A stretch of 64,000 nucleotides of DNA from Poecilobothrus nobilitatus (Eukaryota > Arthropoda > Insecta > Diptera > Dolichopodidae). Below the pieces are notes generated by a model. It did no database searches. It was not told the origin of the DNA and saw nothing but the letters and a program-made list of their open reading frames with translations. The stretch spans positions 29,285,398 to 29,349,397 of the forward strand of contig OX352773.1 in NCBI GenBank assembly GCA_947095535.1. Reading direction: 5' to 3'. Within the stretch, counting starts at the first letter, position 1. Each line of letters starts with the position of its first letter. This document shows positions 12,101-23,188 of the stretch, one piece after another. The translations under genes and the position numbers were made by a program.

Positions 12101-12146
12101 CAGTGACGACTTCAGCCGATAAGCGCAGTAAGCATTGTGCTTGATA
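12101..12146 (+). mobile_element. Possible terminus of a hAT-like DNA transposon
   Basis: The segment begins CAGTGACGAC, resembling hAT inverted-repeat ends (CAGTG..), and contains the hairpin AAGCGCA..TGTGCTT (12121-12142). It has markedly higher G+C than its flanks. I could not find the opposite end (CACTG) or an 8-bp target duplication, so at best this is a solo or truncated end. Confidence 0.25.
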
Positions 12147-12690
12147 AATCTGTTTTGTAAATTTCAATTCTCGATTTGTAAAACGAAAATTAATTGTGCT
12201 TTGACTGCTTTTAGCTCAAGTTTTATTGTAATGGAACAAATAATGAAACGAAGAGTTTTTAAAAAAAGCACTTTTCCAAATTTAAAAGCTATTACATAAT
12301 CAGTTTTGGTTAAAGAGTACCTAGGTATATTGAAAAATAAATTTATAGTAATTGAAAAAAATCACACCTTCGTCAATTTTAAAGTAACCCCATATTATTA
12401 AGAAAAGTTGTTAAGAGAAATAAAAATATAATGTTGAAGCGTTAATTTTTGTATATTACTTCAAAAATAATTGTGCAGATGTTTTAAAATAAGGACCTCT
12501 TATAACTCCTAAAGTTACTAACTTAAACGGTTTAGAAATTAGAAGGGGTCACTAATTTTACAAAAATTGGGTTTCACATCAAAATTAAAATATCATAGGG
12601 CGAAACTATATATTTATTTTATATATTATATATTAAGAGAGCCTAAAGCAGATTGAAAATGTACCCTATATAAACCTTTTCTTATAACAA

Positions 12691-12880
12691 TTTAAATATG
12701 GCGCTTTTTCGAGCTTTGAGAGCTGCAGCTCTCTATGTAGCTAGGCCCACCCATAGGAAAAAGTTGTTCAACAAAATTAAAGTTTTTGCGCTGTCTATCC
12801 TTAGTTAAAATTTCATTCCTCTGTTTCAATAGATGCAGAAGTCTTGCAAACACCTGGACAAAAAAACAGACGGCCAGAAT
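12691..12880 (+). repeat. Dispersed repeat family, copy 1
   Basis: The block has a GCGCTTTTTCGAGCTTTG head (12701-12718) and, about 100 bp on, a TAGTTAAAATTTCATTCCTC core (12802-12821), followed by an A-rich segment with ACAGACGG. The same order occurs at 58946-59335 (GAGCTTTTTCGAACTTTG then CAGTTAAAATTTCATGGCTC). The core alone recurs at 38715-38735. No frame is coded. It is most likely the non-coding part of a transposable element. Confidence 0.6.
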
Positions 12881-15800
12881 GAAACTAATAGGGATATTTT
12901 TTACAAAAATTTTTCAAAATCAGTTAAAAAGTGCTTTTGATAAAATACAAAACTATGACAAAATAAACAGTTAGTTTATAAACACAAATCAAAAATTAGA
13001 AAATTTTATTGATCTTTTAATTTTAACTATTCTACAAGAAGTTACTCTTTACTATACAAAATTTTGAAATTTCAGTGTCATCAATATTATTTTACTTGAG
13101 CGCTACATAAAAATTATTAACATTTAAAGAACTAAGCAAAAAATAAATACTTTGTAGCATGAATTCATCATATATAGTACCGCTCCTGCATTCTGCAAAC
13201 ACATAATTATACAAAATAAAAATAAATTAAATATTAATAAAAACAAAATTTAAATGCAAAATAATTTTTTTCTTTTTTTTCGGAATTCAAACTTACCTAA
13301 ACAGAAATATTTAAGTTTTAAGTTTTATTTGCTTTACGATCCTAAACGATAAAAAAAAAAACAAGTGTTGTCGTAAGTACTTTTTAACTACTACTATAGA
13401 TAAACTTGCATTACTGCAAAATAGTGGTTTATTTTAGTACAAATAAAATAATAACTGTAAAATAAAATAAATAAAATTTTAATTTATAAAAAAAAAAATG
13501 CACATATATAATTCAATTATATCATAATCAGGTCGTGCTAAAGATATCAATTTATTAATTTAAAAGATTTTTTCATTTATCTTCTTTCCTTGAAAATTTT
13601 GTGATCATCAATGAATTTTACTTCAGTTTTAGCCAAAAGAAAAAAAAAAAACAAGAAACGACCTTTACATCAAAAAAAATTTGAATATATTAATTTAAAG
13701 TGGATTTTAATAGAAATTGAATTTTATCAAAATGATTTATAGAAATAAATTTAGATTAGAAGTTAATAAAAACCAAAAAAAAAAAAATATTAATTAAAAA
13801 TACAATCCTTGAATACCTTTAATCCACAGCTTAAAATTTAAATAAAAGGTCATTTTAAGAGCAGAAAAAAATTAAATAATTTATTATTGTTTGAAAAAAT
13901 TATTATTTTTATTGATTTGTATTTTGATATTCGGATTTTTAATAATTCTCACAGTAGCAGAATAGATTTTTCAATTTAATTCAATTTTTGAACAAAAAAA
14001 AACATTCTATTCTAATCATATTACCTATATATTAATATTAAATCTATACTTACCCAATTATTTAACAAGAACTTTTTATGTAAAATATTTAATATAATAA
14101 CTAGTTCTAAAAATAAAACAATAAATTTTTCAATATTAATTGTAACCTACTTTTAAAATTGAGAAAAAAAAATCTTAATTCACTTATCTTGAATAATTTT
14201 AAAGGTTTTTTTTTTTATTATAATTTTCAAATTACATTGCCTATAACTAATTTAAAACCATATTTGATAGTAACTATCATTTTTATAATTCTTATATTAT
14301 TATAGTTGTGACATGCACTTGTAATAACAAGATATAAAAAACGAAACTATAGATTAAAAGCAATTATATGATTTAATGAAGAATCGTGTTTATTAACTAA
14401 AACATTTTACAAATTGATTAGACATGAAATGGGTGAAGTCAGATAATTGAATCATTTATTTTTTTTTTTTTAATAAGAAAAACAACGTAAACAATTCTTT
14501 ATTTTTTAAAATTACAAAATTTTTAATACATTCTTTAGATATTTTTCTCAAGTGCAAAGAATCTTATTATAAAAATCGGAAAGGTCAAAGTGTAATAATA
14601 TTTTTATTATTGTACAAGCAAATCCAAATCAAAAAAAAAAAAAAAACATGCTAGAAACAATCCAATTAGATTTTATCAAAATGTGTTGTAATAAAGGTGT
14701 TCAAATTGATAATAATAATTCATTTTTTATAATCATATTATATTAGGAACACCTTTTAGTTTATAAAATTATTTAGGTAAATTTTATTCGAATTTTGATC
14801 ATTTATGATTTTATTTTTAAGCATTTTTTTAACCTAAAAAATCAATTATTTTCAATATTTGACCAAAACGGGAAATACATTTTTCTTTTTTGGAATTTTC
14901 ATTTAACTATAATCTTTTTTTTCTTTTTCAAGAGTCGGATAATGGATATACTAAAAAAATTGGACGATAAGAGAAAGTTTAAAATATTGTGAAAATTGTG
15001 AAATTTTCAAATTTTTATAGTGATTTTTGATTTAATTAAATACGCCACACCCGCCTAATAATAGGCAAACAAACAATTAACCAAAAGCTTAGCGCCAAAA
15101 AAACAAAAACTTTTATTGTAAATATTATTATTTAAATAATTACATTATAATTTATTATACTATAAACGTTCAATACCTAATAAAAACAAAACAAAAAATA
15201 ATAATAGTAAATAAAATAATACAATAATAATCAGATCAAATGAATTAAATTAAAATTACCCATTTTTCAACAGATTATTATAGACATCTGTATTAAATTT
15301 CATAAATTAAAATCCCAAATTAATCAAAAAAAAAAAATATATAATAGGCTTTCAAGTATACCGAACTTAAAAGGTTACTAACATTATTTTGATCATAAAT
15401 ACAAAAGATTTAAACCTAATTAATATTTAAATTGAAAAAAAAAAAAATGGTTATTCAACCAAAATTTAAACCCAAACTGTATTATTACAAAAAAAAACTT
15501 TTGCTTTTATTACCAATATTTTCGAATTGTGTGTGTGTTTTTGTTTTCCTTTTCAATTTCTTTAATATAAAAACATAACACCCACATCCCTCTTATATGT
15601 AATCATTTATATATACAATTTATGCAAATTAACACCAGCAGTTTCTATATATAGAGAAGTAATCTTAAAATTGAAATATAAAATGAAATTTTAATCAAAA
15701 TTTAAGTTTCATAATCGCTTACCAAAAAAAAAAAAAAAAAAAACAAAAGCAACAAATAAATCAAAAAATCTTAAGATGTTAAAAATAATAATAAAAATTA

Positions 15801-17565
15801 CAAAAGTTTATAAAAACTTCATTAGCATAAAAGTTATTAAAACTTCAACAGACAACAGAATAAGATTTTTTTTTTGTTTTTTTTTTTTTTTTGATTTGTG
15901 GTACATTTCTTAATTAATTTTACTCAATTTTTTTATAGTTTTTATTTATTTATTTTTTTTTTTGTATATTTTACAATTACAAAGTTATAAAATCAAGATA
16001 CAATTCTAATGAGTTATTAGCATTATATATTGTGTATATTGTTCCATCACCAAACAAACCATAATAGATTTTAAATCTGAATTGGATTTCAATTTCTTTC
16101 AACAGTTTAAATCAAAAATTTTAAAATTGTGATACAAAAAAAAAAACAAAAAGTAACACACGAAAGTTTGTTAAAAGGTTTTTTTTTTTTTTTAATTGAT
16201 TGACATAATAAAAAAGTTAATGTGTTCATCAATGTTTCTGTTATGTCACCAAATAAACTGTCATCATACAAATACAATACAATAACAGCAACATCCATTC
16301 AAATAAACTCCTACAACTCAAATCAAAGTAAATCAATATTTGAAATAGATGTATAAATAATCGGTATAATATGAATAATATATATACTTTTTGGAATCAA
16401 TTCACATTCAATTATCTTATTCAATTCAATCTATTATAATATTAATCAAAAATTCATTTATTTTATTCTAAGATTATATCGCACATACAAAATTATATTT
16501 AATGTACACACCTGTCAAAATGCGGGTGGTAGTATATACAAAATTCATGATTAAAATTTAATCAAGTATAAATAATTTTTATATTGAATCAAGTACCTAT
16601 ATTAAGCGTTCAATCAAAATTAAATATTAAAAAAGAAAATAATAATAAAACAAAAAAAAAACAATTCCTTATATTCCAAAAATTCTAGGCACATGAAATA
16701 AACAGCCATTAAAACACGAATCAATAATTTTTTGAATGAAATTGAAAAATCTAATCAATCAAAATAATGTTTAAATGCAGTATATATATACTAGTCTTAT
16801 ACATATTAATGTTATTGTTGATGATAAGTTATGAGTCATTACTTATTAATAATGTACATACATATATATTACAATAATTATAACACTTAATCTTTGACAA
16901 TACGAGAATACTGTCATGTGAATCTCTGGATCTGTCTAATACAGTTTTTGTTTTCTTTTTTTTTTTAATGAGTTTCAATGATAAATTGAAAATTAAAATA
17001 ATAAAAGAGAAAACAAAAACAAAAAAAAAATTTATTTTGAAAATCTTACATTTAATTACACATAATTAATTATTTAATTTTGACTTAATTCACTTTACCG
17101 AATGACATCTCAACCAAATTTTTTTAACTTTTGTTTTTTTTTTTTTCTCAACTTATGAACTTGAACCTCAAATACAAAAAAAAAAAAAAAATTAACTAAA
17201 ATAATTATTATTATAGATATAGTTCAAATTAAATAAATTCATTTATTTTTAAAAATTTACCATTTTTGTTATTTTTTAAAAAATACTCTAAAAAAACAAA
17301 AAAAAAAAACGAAAATGTGAATTTAGTGTTTTTTTTTTTTTTTATAAAATATCTTTGTTTAAAATTTAAGATAAAAATAAACAAAAAATAAACACATTAG
17401 ATGAAAATGGTAAAACTGTGTACCATAAGTCAGACTATAGTTCAAAACGTAAAAAATTTATAGACAAAAATAAAACCTCTAGTTTAAAAAAAAAAAAAAA
17501 CTTTTAAGTAGACATTAACAAAATATTGAACCAATTCTATAAAATTCATACCCATTTGATAACAA
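12881..17565. other. Non-coding A/T-rich stretch with one hairpin
   Basis: A perfect 10-bp inverted pair AAAGGTGTTC / GAACACCTTT spans about 14694-14755 with a loop of roughly 40 nt. A short minus-strand frame follows a TTTGCAG acceptor-like site near 13195 but soon ends and has no recognised motif. Open frames at 14795-14992 and 16107-16298 are low complexity. Confidence 0.5.
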
Positions 17566-17710
17566 GGGTTTGGGTGGCCTAGTGGGAAAGAGTGCATATA
17601 AAATACGCTAGAAACACCGAGTAAGAGTGGGTTCGAATACCACACACGTCAAAAAATATTTCTCCCTTATGACATTTACAACAACACCTGAAAATAAAAT
17701 GCTGTGTATT
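17566..17710 (+). mobile_element. tRNA-derived SINE, copy B (3'-truncated or diverged)
   Basis: The head GGGTTTGGGTGG leads into an A-box (TGGCCTAGTGGGAAAG, 17575-17590), the conserved ATAAAATACGC hairpin, and a B-box (GGGTTCGAATACC, 17629-17641). The body CCCTTATGACATTTAC and a decayed CACCTGAAAATAAAATGCTGTGTA follow. The CACATTTATGTGGCAG segment and clean A-tail of other copies are missing and no clear target duplication is visible. It is the most eroded plus-strand copy, so probably the oldest. Confidence 0.85.
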
Positions 17711-18037
17711 GTTTTTTACAATAATGAAGAAAACAAAAGATTTGTATGTACAGTTTGGTTTACCGGATAGGGATGTGAAAGAGATTCTTGGGAAAAAGGA
17801 ATTTAGTGAAAAAATTTAGGGTTATGGTCTACGGAGGATGGGTAAAGCAAAGTGAAAGTGTGTATTTTTCAATGTGTATATTTTATGTTCGGCTTAACAT
17901 TTTTTCAATCTGGAAACGCTATTCGACAGATTTTTTTTTATCTTTGTAAATTAATATCAAAATTATATATTTTTGTTAAATTTAGTATTTAAATTTACCG
18001 TTATGTGAAAACCAAATTTTGCATAATTTTTCGACCT

Positions 18038-18118
18038 TCATAATTGCGGTACGCTTTTAGATAGGGGCTTGAAATTTTGAGACATGAAAAAACTTTTAGA
18101 ATTAGTATAAGTTTCCTC
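18038..18118 (+). repeat. Repeat block shared with 38590-38674 (inverted)
   Basis: The block ACGCTTTTAGATAGGGGCTT, then GAAATTTTGAGA, then ATTAGTATAAGTTTCCTCA aligns with the reverse strand of 38590-38674 (ACGCTTTTAGTCAGAAGCTT, GAAATTTTAAGA, ATTAGCATAAGTTACTCAG). Spacing is the same throughout. The 38.6-kb copy lies next to the TTAAAATTTTAT core of the dispersed repeat family, so this is probably another segment of that family. No coding is seen. Confidence 0.6.
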
Positions 18119-20816
18119 AAACATTTTTTTTATGTAAGGTAAAGTAAAGTAAATTTAAATCAACTTATGCATTTCCTACAAATTTTCAAAGTAATTTCCA
18201 ATTTAAAGCCAAATAATTTTTCCGTGTCGATGATATTTAACCGGAGCACTTTTTTTTTTTTTTAAAACAAAAAATAAAATGAAGCTCTAAATATAACTGG
18301 CTTTTGTTTTGTCTTTTTGTGTTATTTTAAATGAAAGGGAAAACTTAAACCAAATTAAGATGAAAAATACAAATAACACAAACAAAAATAAAAATATAAA
18401 ACAAAAAAAAAAAAAACTTAAACCACAAAACAAAATCTTACAACAAACAAACCAAATAAACTATAAAAAAAAAAAACACTTAAACTGGATGAAAACTTTT
18501 GCTGTTTTACAAACAACCTTGAGAATGTGATATTCTGATTAAAATCTTAAGATACACTTTTTTACGTTTTTTTTACGGTTATTGTTGTTATTTTTTTCTT
18601 GTTACTTATATGTTGTTTTTTTTTTTTATATGTTTACCTTTTCAGTTTTTCTGTACAAATTCATTATAATTGTTTTTTTAATTTTTTGTTTGTAAGTATG
18701 TTTACCTTTTTTTTTTTTTTTGTTTTTTTACTTTGAAAAAAAAAGTCATTAGAAACCTCCCCCTCCCTCTCCATCCTTCTCTTCTTTTAAAAATCAAAAA
18801 AAAAAAAAATTATTCTTTACTATATAGGTATACATATTTATTTGAAAGATTGTTACTATAATATTATTTACCTTCAACTGAACCTATTGAATTAGTTCAG
18901 ATTCTAGATTAACGTATATTTATTTTATTGTTTTTTTTTTGTTTTTTTTTGTTACTAGCTATGCTAGGCAACATCAACATTTAATGAAGAAAAAAAATTA
19001 CTCTTAATTTGAGTTTTTTACTTGATTTTTTCAATTTTTCTGAAAAATTTAAAAAAAAAAAGACTACAACAAAACTAACTGTCTAATCGAAATTAAAATA
19101 CTACAACAACGCACTCAAATATGTAAGTAGCTCATTACAGTTTAATAGCAGTTATGGGGATAGACAAAAAATTTAAAAATTTAAAAAAACAGACAAAAAA
19201 AAAAAAACAAAAAAGAGTGATTAGGTCGAATTGGTGTGATACAGATGACGTTATAATTATCTAAATTTAATATTTTTGAAAAAAAATAAATAAAAAATAT
19301 CTATAAGATATTGTACACAAAAAAAGAAACACAATAATAACTATGTATAACAACAAGTTACCCGGAAGATATTAAAGTAGCATTATTTTGGTTTAGAAGG
19401 ACAAATTTTTGTGTATGAAAATTTTCTATGATCAATTGTATCAAAAATTACTAGAAAATTTAAAAAAAAAAAACTAAATTAAATTTTTTTAGGCAAAAAT
19501 TATTAAAAAGCAAAAAACAAAAACAAAAATACAAAACTGAACCCTATTTCCCCAAAAAATTTAGTTGAAAAAATTAAAAACAGTATCTAAAAGAATTTAA
19601 TAGCAGAACGATAGCTTTGACGATGCGTATCTAAATTAAAAAAAATTTAATAATAATAAAAGTTATAATTGTAAATAACAACAAAATAAAATAATAATAA
19701 TAATAGTAACAATAATTATTATGTAGTTATATAATGAACAATTTATTATTTAACAGGTTATAACTTATAAATTTTTATATAACGGTAATTATAGAACTAT
19801 CGGAACAGCACCGGAAGATATATTATCTAATTTTTTTATTTTTTTTTTTTACTTTAAAATAATCATTCTTGTTTTTTTCTTATCTTTAAGATACAAATTT
19901 TATATTTTCGTTTTTTATCTTTAGCATGTCGAACATTTTTTTTTTTTTTTACAATATTTATTATAGTTAAAAAATTTTTTTTTTTTTTTAAATTATAACT
20001 AACCATTATTGTTAATTGATTTCAATAGATGAATTTTTTTTTTTTGATATATTAGGTAAGAAAAAATCAAGGTAGAATTATATTTTTGTTTCATAAAAAT
20101 TATAATGATTAATTAGAGTTTTGAACTTTATTGGTATATACACTAAAAATAATTTATAGTAAAGTGCGATCAATTGAAATGGTCCCTTCTCGTTTTAGAC
20201 AATCCCCTTACTATATATATATATTGATAAAAATTCTTATAAAATGTTGCAATTTTTGTTAAAAATGTATTTTTAAGATTTTTAGTGAAGGTTTTTTCTT
20301 TTTGTTTTTTTTTTTTTTTTATTATTGTTGTTGTTTTGTTTTAATTAAAACAGTTGGTAATTTAATAAATCATTTAATATTATTATTTTTAATCAATTTT
20401 GTTGAAATAATTTTTTATTTTTTAAGAACTTTTTTTTTTTATTATGAATTTACTTTGACATATACTACTTGTATATAATTAAAGATATCAATTACATACC
20501 CATTTAAACAAATAAAATAGAAACAAATAAAATAAAATAAAAAAAAATAAAAATTATTTTAATAATAGTTATTTTGTAAATGAACGATATCAAAAATAAA
20601 ATGAAATTAATTTCCGTTGTTTGATGAAACCATTAAAAAAAATAAGAAAATCTATTATTTGGAATTTGATAAGTTGTAATTAGTAAAATTATTAATATAC
20701 AAGTAGTAGGTTGTAAAAAGTTCTTAACCGGAAATGAAAACAAACATATATATAGTAGCACAAAAAACAAGAGTATGGTTTCTTCTCCTTCTTCTTCTCC
20801 TTCCTTATATATACCA
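18119..20816. other. Non-coding A/T-rich stretch, nothing recognised
   Basis: The stretch contains dense A and T runs and pyrimidine tracts at about 18755-18785 and 20779-20806 (TTC/TCC repeats). The open frame at 18309-18530 is an Asn/Lys/Gln low-complexity artefact. Confidence 0.5.
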
Positions 20817-20945
20817 TTATTCAGGGCGTAGTGAAATTATTATGATATTCTTTACATGCTGCTGCCAAATAGATCTATTTTGTACCATATGAAACGATTC
20901 TGCCGGTGTTTTTCCTGTTAATATCTGTAGTTGATCTGACTTGAC
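20817..20945 (-). pseudogene. Coding-like segment: probable non-LTR retrotransposon C-terminus, or a host last exon
   Basis: On the minus strand a 42-codon frame runs from about 20945 to a TAA at 20817-20819. Its composition is far from the A/T-rich noise around it. It contains LQILTGKTPAESF and VQNRSIWQQHVKN. The pattern (..TGK.., then A/VQNRS.W) resembles the C-terminal tail of RTE-like and related reverse transcriptases (typically W..D..K.TG..W...A.NRS.W). That is my reading from memory of the family, not a search result. Directly upstream on the minus strand, CTTTACGTTAG could serve as a splice acceptor, so a terminal exon of a host gene remains possible. No initiator ATG or upstream partner exon was found. 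Confidence 0.4.
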
Positions 20946-22390
20946 TAACGTAAAGAACTTATACTAAATTGATAGTGTTATATTTTAAGAAAAAGTATAG
21001 ATTGTCTCAAATTTTAAAATTTTCCGAAAATTAACAAAGCCTTAAAAGTTAACAATTAGTTGATTTTATAAATATTAATCAGCACAACATGAATTAAATT
21101 TTGATTTCATGCTTCGTAATAAATATATAGAGAATTGTTCGTCACTATAGGTCGTAAGTCTAAATTAGCGATTTAAAGTATTAATTTACAATCAATTATA
21201 ATTAAAATTATATGATTATATATTGCATTCAACTTTATGGTTGTGCCAAGCAAACGCATATTAAAAAAAATATAAACTTTTCATCCTAAGTTCTAAGAAC
21301 ATCATAAACGCTCCCTCATATATATATATACTGTCTAGTAATATTGATAGGGATTTAGGAATCCACAAAATTATAAATGGAAAGAGATATATGCTATAAA
21401 ACATAGAGCTCGTCTAGATCAGCTTATAAATGTAGTTGTTTAACTTATAAAAAAACTTACAAAAAAAAATTTTACTTATTATTAAGACTACAACAAGGCT
21501 CAAAAGAAAAATCTTTAGATTTAAGTATTAAATATTAAAGTAGCCTAAGGAAATGCAAAGTACATATATATACAAAGTACATACAGGATATACTAAACGA
21601 AAAGGTTAAAAAGAAATTGTGGGTCAGTTTGAACAATTTTAAGATAAGTGTGATTTAATCCATAAAAAATTCGGCATTTAATATACTACGGGGTAAATTG
21701 CATCATTTCAAGATTTTCCCTACCCCATACAATGAAAAAAATTGCAATATTTTGTATATTTAGAATCGTTTTTCTTAGAAGAACTTAAAAGTTTCCTCGA
21801 AAACACTTTTCTACAAAAATCTTAATTATATAGCAGGAAAAAATTAAAATATCGTTTTAATAAAGAATAGAATTTTCCTTGCAGTGATTTCGTACATTTT
21901 ACAGGTAACCGAACATTTATATAACATAATATTATGTTATATTTACTTACATATTTATACATATTTATTAAAAGACATTTAAAATTTGTTTGAAGAAATT
22001 TATATTAAATACTTATTTGTTTAGTTATTTGTTTATTTCCCTAAATTAATATCTAATATTGCAGTTAAATGAATAGATACCCGTTCTCTTTCAGATGTGC
22101 GGTATCTACTCAATTTCACAATAGTTTTCTGTATCAAATAATTGTTAATTGTCAATCCAAAGGCTAATTTTTTTGAATTTAGTAGTTGTTTGTATGATAT
22201 TTTCTGTTTCTTTTATAACATTTTCAATTCATTAATTGTCTTTTACTGTATAATGTTCATTTAAAATTTTTTCAGTATTACAGGATTTTGTAATAATTTA
22301 TTAATTAAATTTCCTATATATAAAATAAAAATATGATTACATTAATCTAATTTAATCCTATCATCCTACCATCCTAAAGTTTTATTTTAA
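20946..22390. other. Non-coding A/T-rich stretch with short inverted motifs
   Basis: It includes an AGATACC(C)G..CGGTATCT inverted pair (about 22076-22109) and a GGGGTA..TACCCC pair (about 21690-21728). No gene or complete element is recognised. Confidence 0.45.
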
Positions 22391-22500
22391 AAGAGGTGTG
22401 GTTTTGGTTGGTTAAAGTCCAACACTACCCTGAGGAAGCACGTGCAGTTCCTCTTGGTGACTTTTGAGTTTTCCACCAACCCTCTTGAAAAAAAAAAAAA
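22391..22500 (+). repeat. Retroelement 3' tail, copy 1 (terminal hairpin plus poly(A))
   Basis: AAGAGGTGTGGTTTTGG at the start pairs with CCACCAACCCTCTT at the end, enclosing AACACTACC and a CTTGGTGACTTT segment, and poly(A) follows from 22488. The same architecture and several blocks (GAGGTG, ACACTACC, CTTGGTG, CCACC..CCTC, poly-A) recur at 23088-23188. This looks like the conserved 3' end of a non-LTR retrotransposon or a SINE that borrowed it. No coding part is adjacent. Confidence 0.6.
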
Positions 22501-22724
22501 TATATATATATAAATTATGTATTAGAAAATTATAAGGTAAGTCGGTTCGGTTAGACAACATTAATGTTAAATTTTTATTTTCTTTAAATCATTTTTAGAT
22601 TCAATTTCATTGTTTCTATTTATTTTCAATTTCTTCGATTCGTATTCATATTCTTCCCAATTTCTTTTGTAATATTTTTTCAGTCTTAATCTGAATCTCT
22701 TATTATTAATAATTAATAATAGCT

Positions 22725-22833
22725 GCTACAGTGGAGCCATCTTTGGTTATATCATGCAAGTAAGGTGTTATATACTGCTGCACGTTGTAATCCACTGATG
22801 GCGCTGACTCTGTAGTAAAATAATAATAATATT
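22725..22833 (+). repeat. (TAA)n-ended block, tandem copy 1
   Basis: The block starts GCTACAGTG and passes through ATACTGCTGCACGTTGTAA and a TGGCGCTGACTC segment. It ends in GTAGTAAAATAATAATAA. It aligns with 22864-22986, which has the same start, the equivalent ACTACATGTTGTAACTG and GGCGTTAGTCACTG, and the same TAA-rich end. (TAA)n termini are typical of I-clade LINEs and some SINEs. Confidence 0.55.
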
Positions 22834-22863
22834 AATAAGAATACTAATACCAATAATAGAAAC

Positions 22864-22986
22864 CGCTACAGTGACAGTGGGGGTTGCCTTCAATAATTAC
22901 CTCATGTAGTTACTATATACTACTACTACATGTTGTAACTGTTGTGACGGCGTTAGTCACTGTTAGCAAAATAGTAATAATAATAG
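22864..22986 (+). repeat. (TAA)n-ended block, tandem copy 2
   Basis: This is the second, somewhat diverged copy of the preceding block, offset by about 139 bp in the same orientation. It ends AAAATAGTAATAATAATAGG. The 68-codon frame over it (22884-23090) has no recognised motif. Confidence 0.55.
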
Positions 22987-23087
22987 GCGAATTCATTGTT
23001 TCCTTACAGTTTCCTATCCTTTCCTATCCCTACTCCCTAGCCAATATGCTGCGTTCGCAGGTAAGGGTTTCATTCCATTATATTGGC

Positions 23088-23188
23088 TAAAGGAGAGGTG
23101 GGTTTAGTCAGTAAGAATCTGACACTACCAAGGGGGAAATTCTTGGTGTCTTTGGAAGATTCCCACCTCCCTTAGGAAAAAAAAAAAA
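23088..23188 (+). repeat. Retroelement 3' tail, copy 2 (terminal hairpin plus poly(A))
   Basis: GGAGAGGTGGG at the head pairs with CCCACCTCCC at 23162-23171. Between them lie GGTTTAGTCAGTAAGAATCT, GACACTACC and CTTGGTGTCTTTGG, and poly(A) starts at 23177. The strong stem with conserved interior fits a LINE 3' recognition hairpin. It is a diverged sibling of 22391-22500. Confidence 0.65.

Noticed and set aside
13095..13196. Short minus-strand frame after a TTTGCAG acceptor-like site
   Set aside because: No motif, quickly becomes A/T-driven, no supporting exon partner or donor.
18309..18530. 73-codon Asn/Lys/Gln-rich frame
   Set aside because: It is the translation of A-rich simple sequence, with no complexity or motif.
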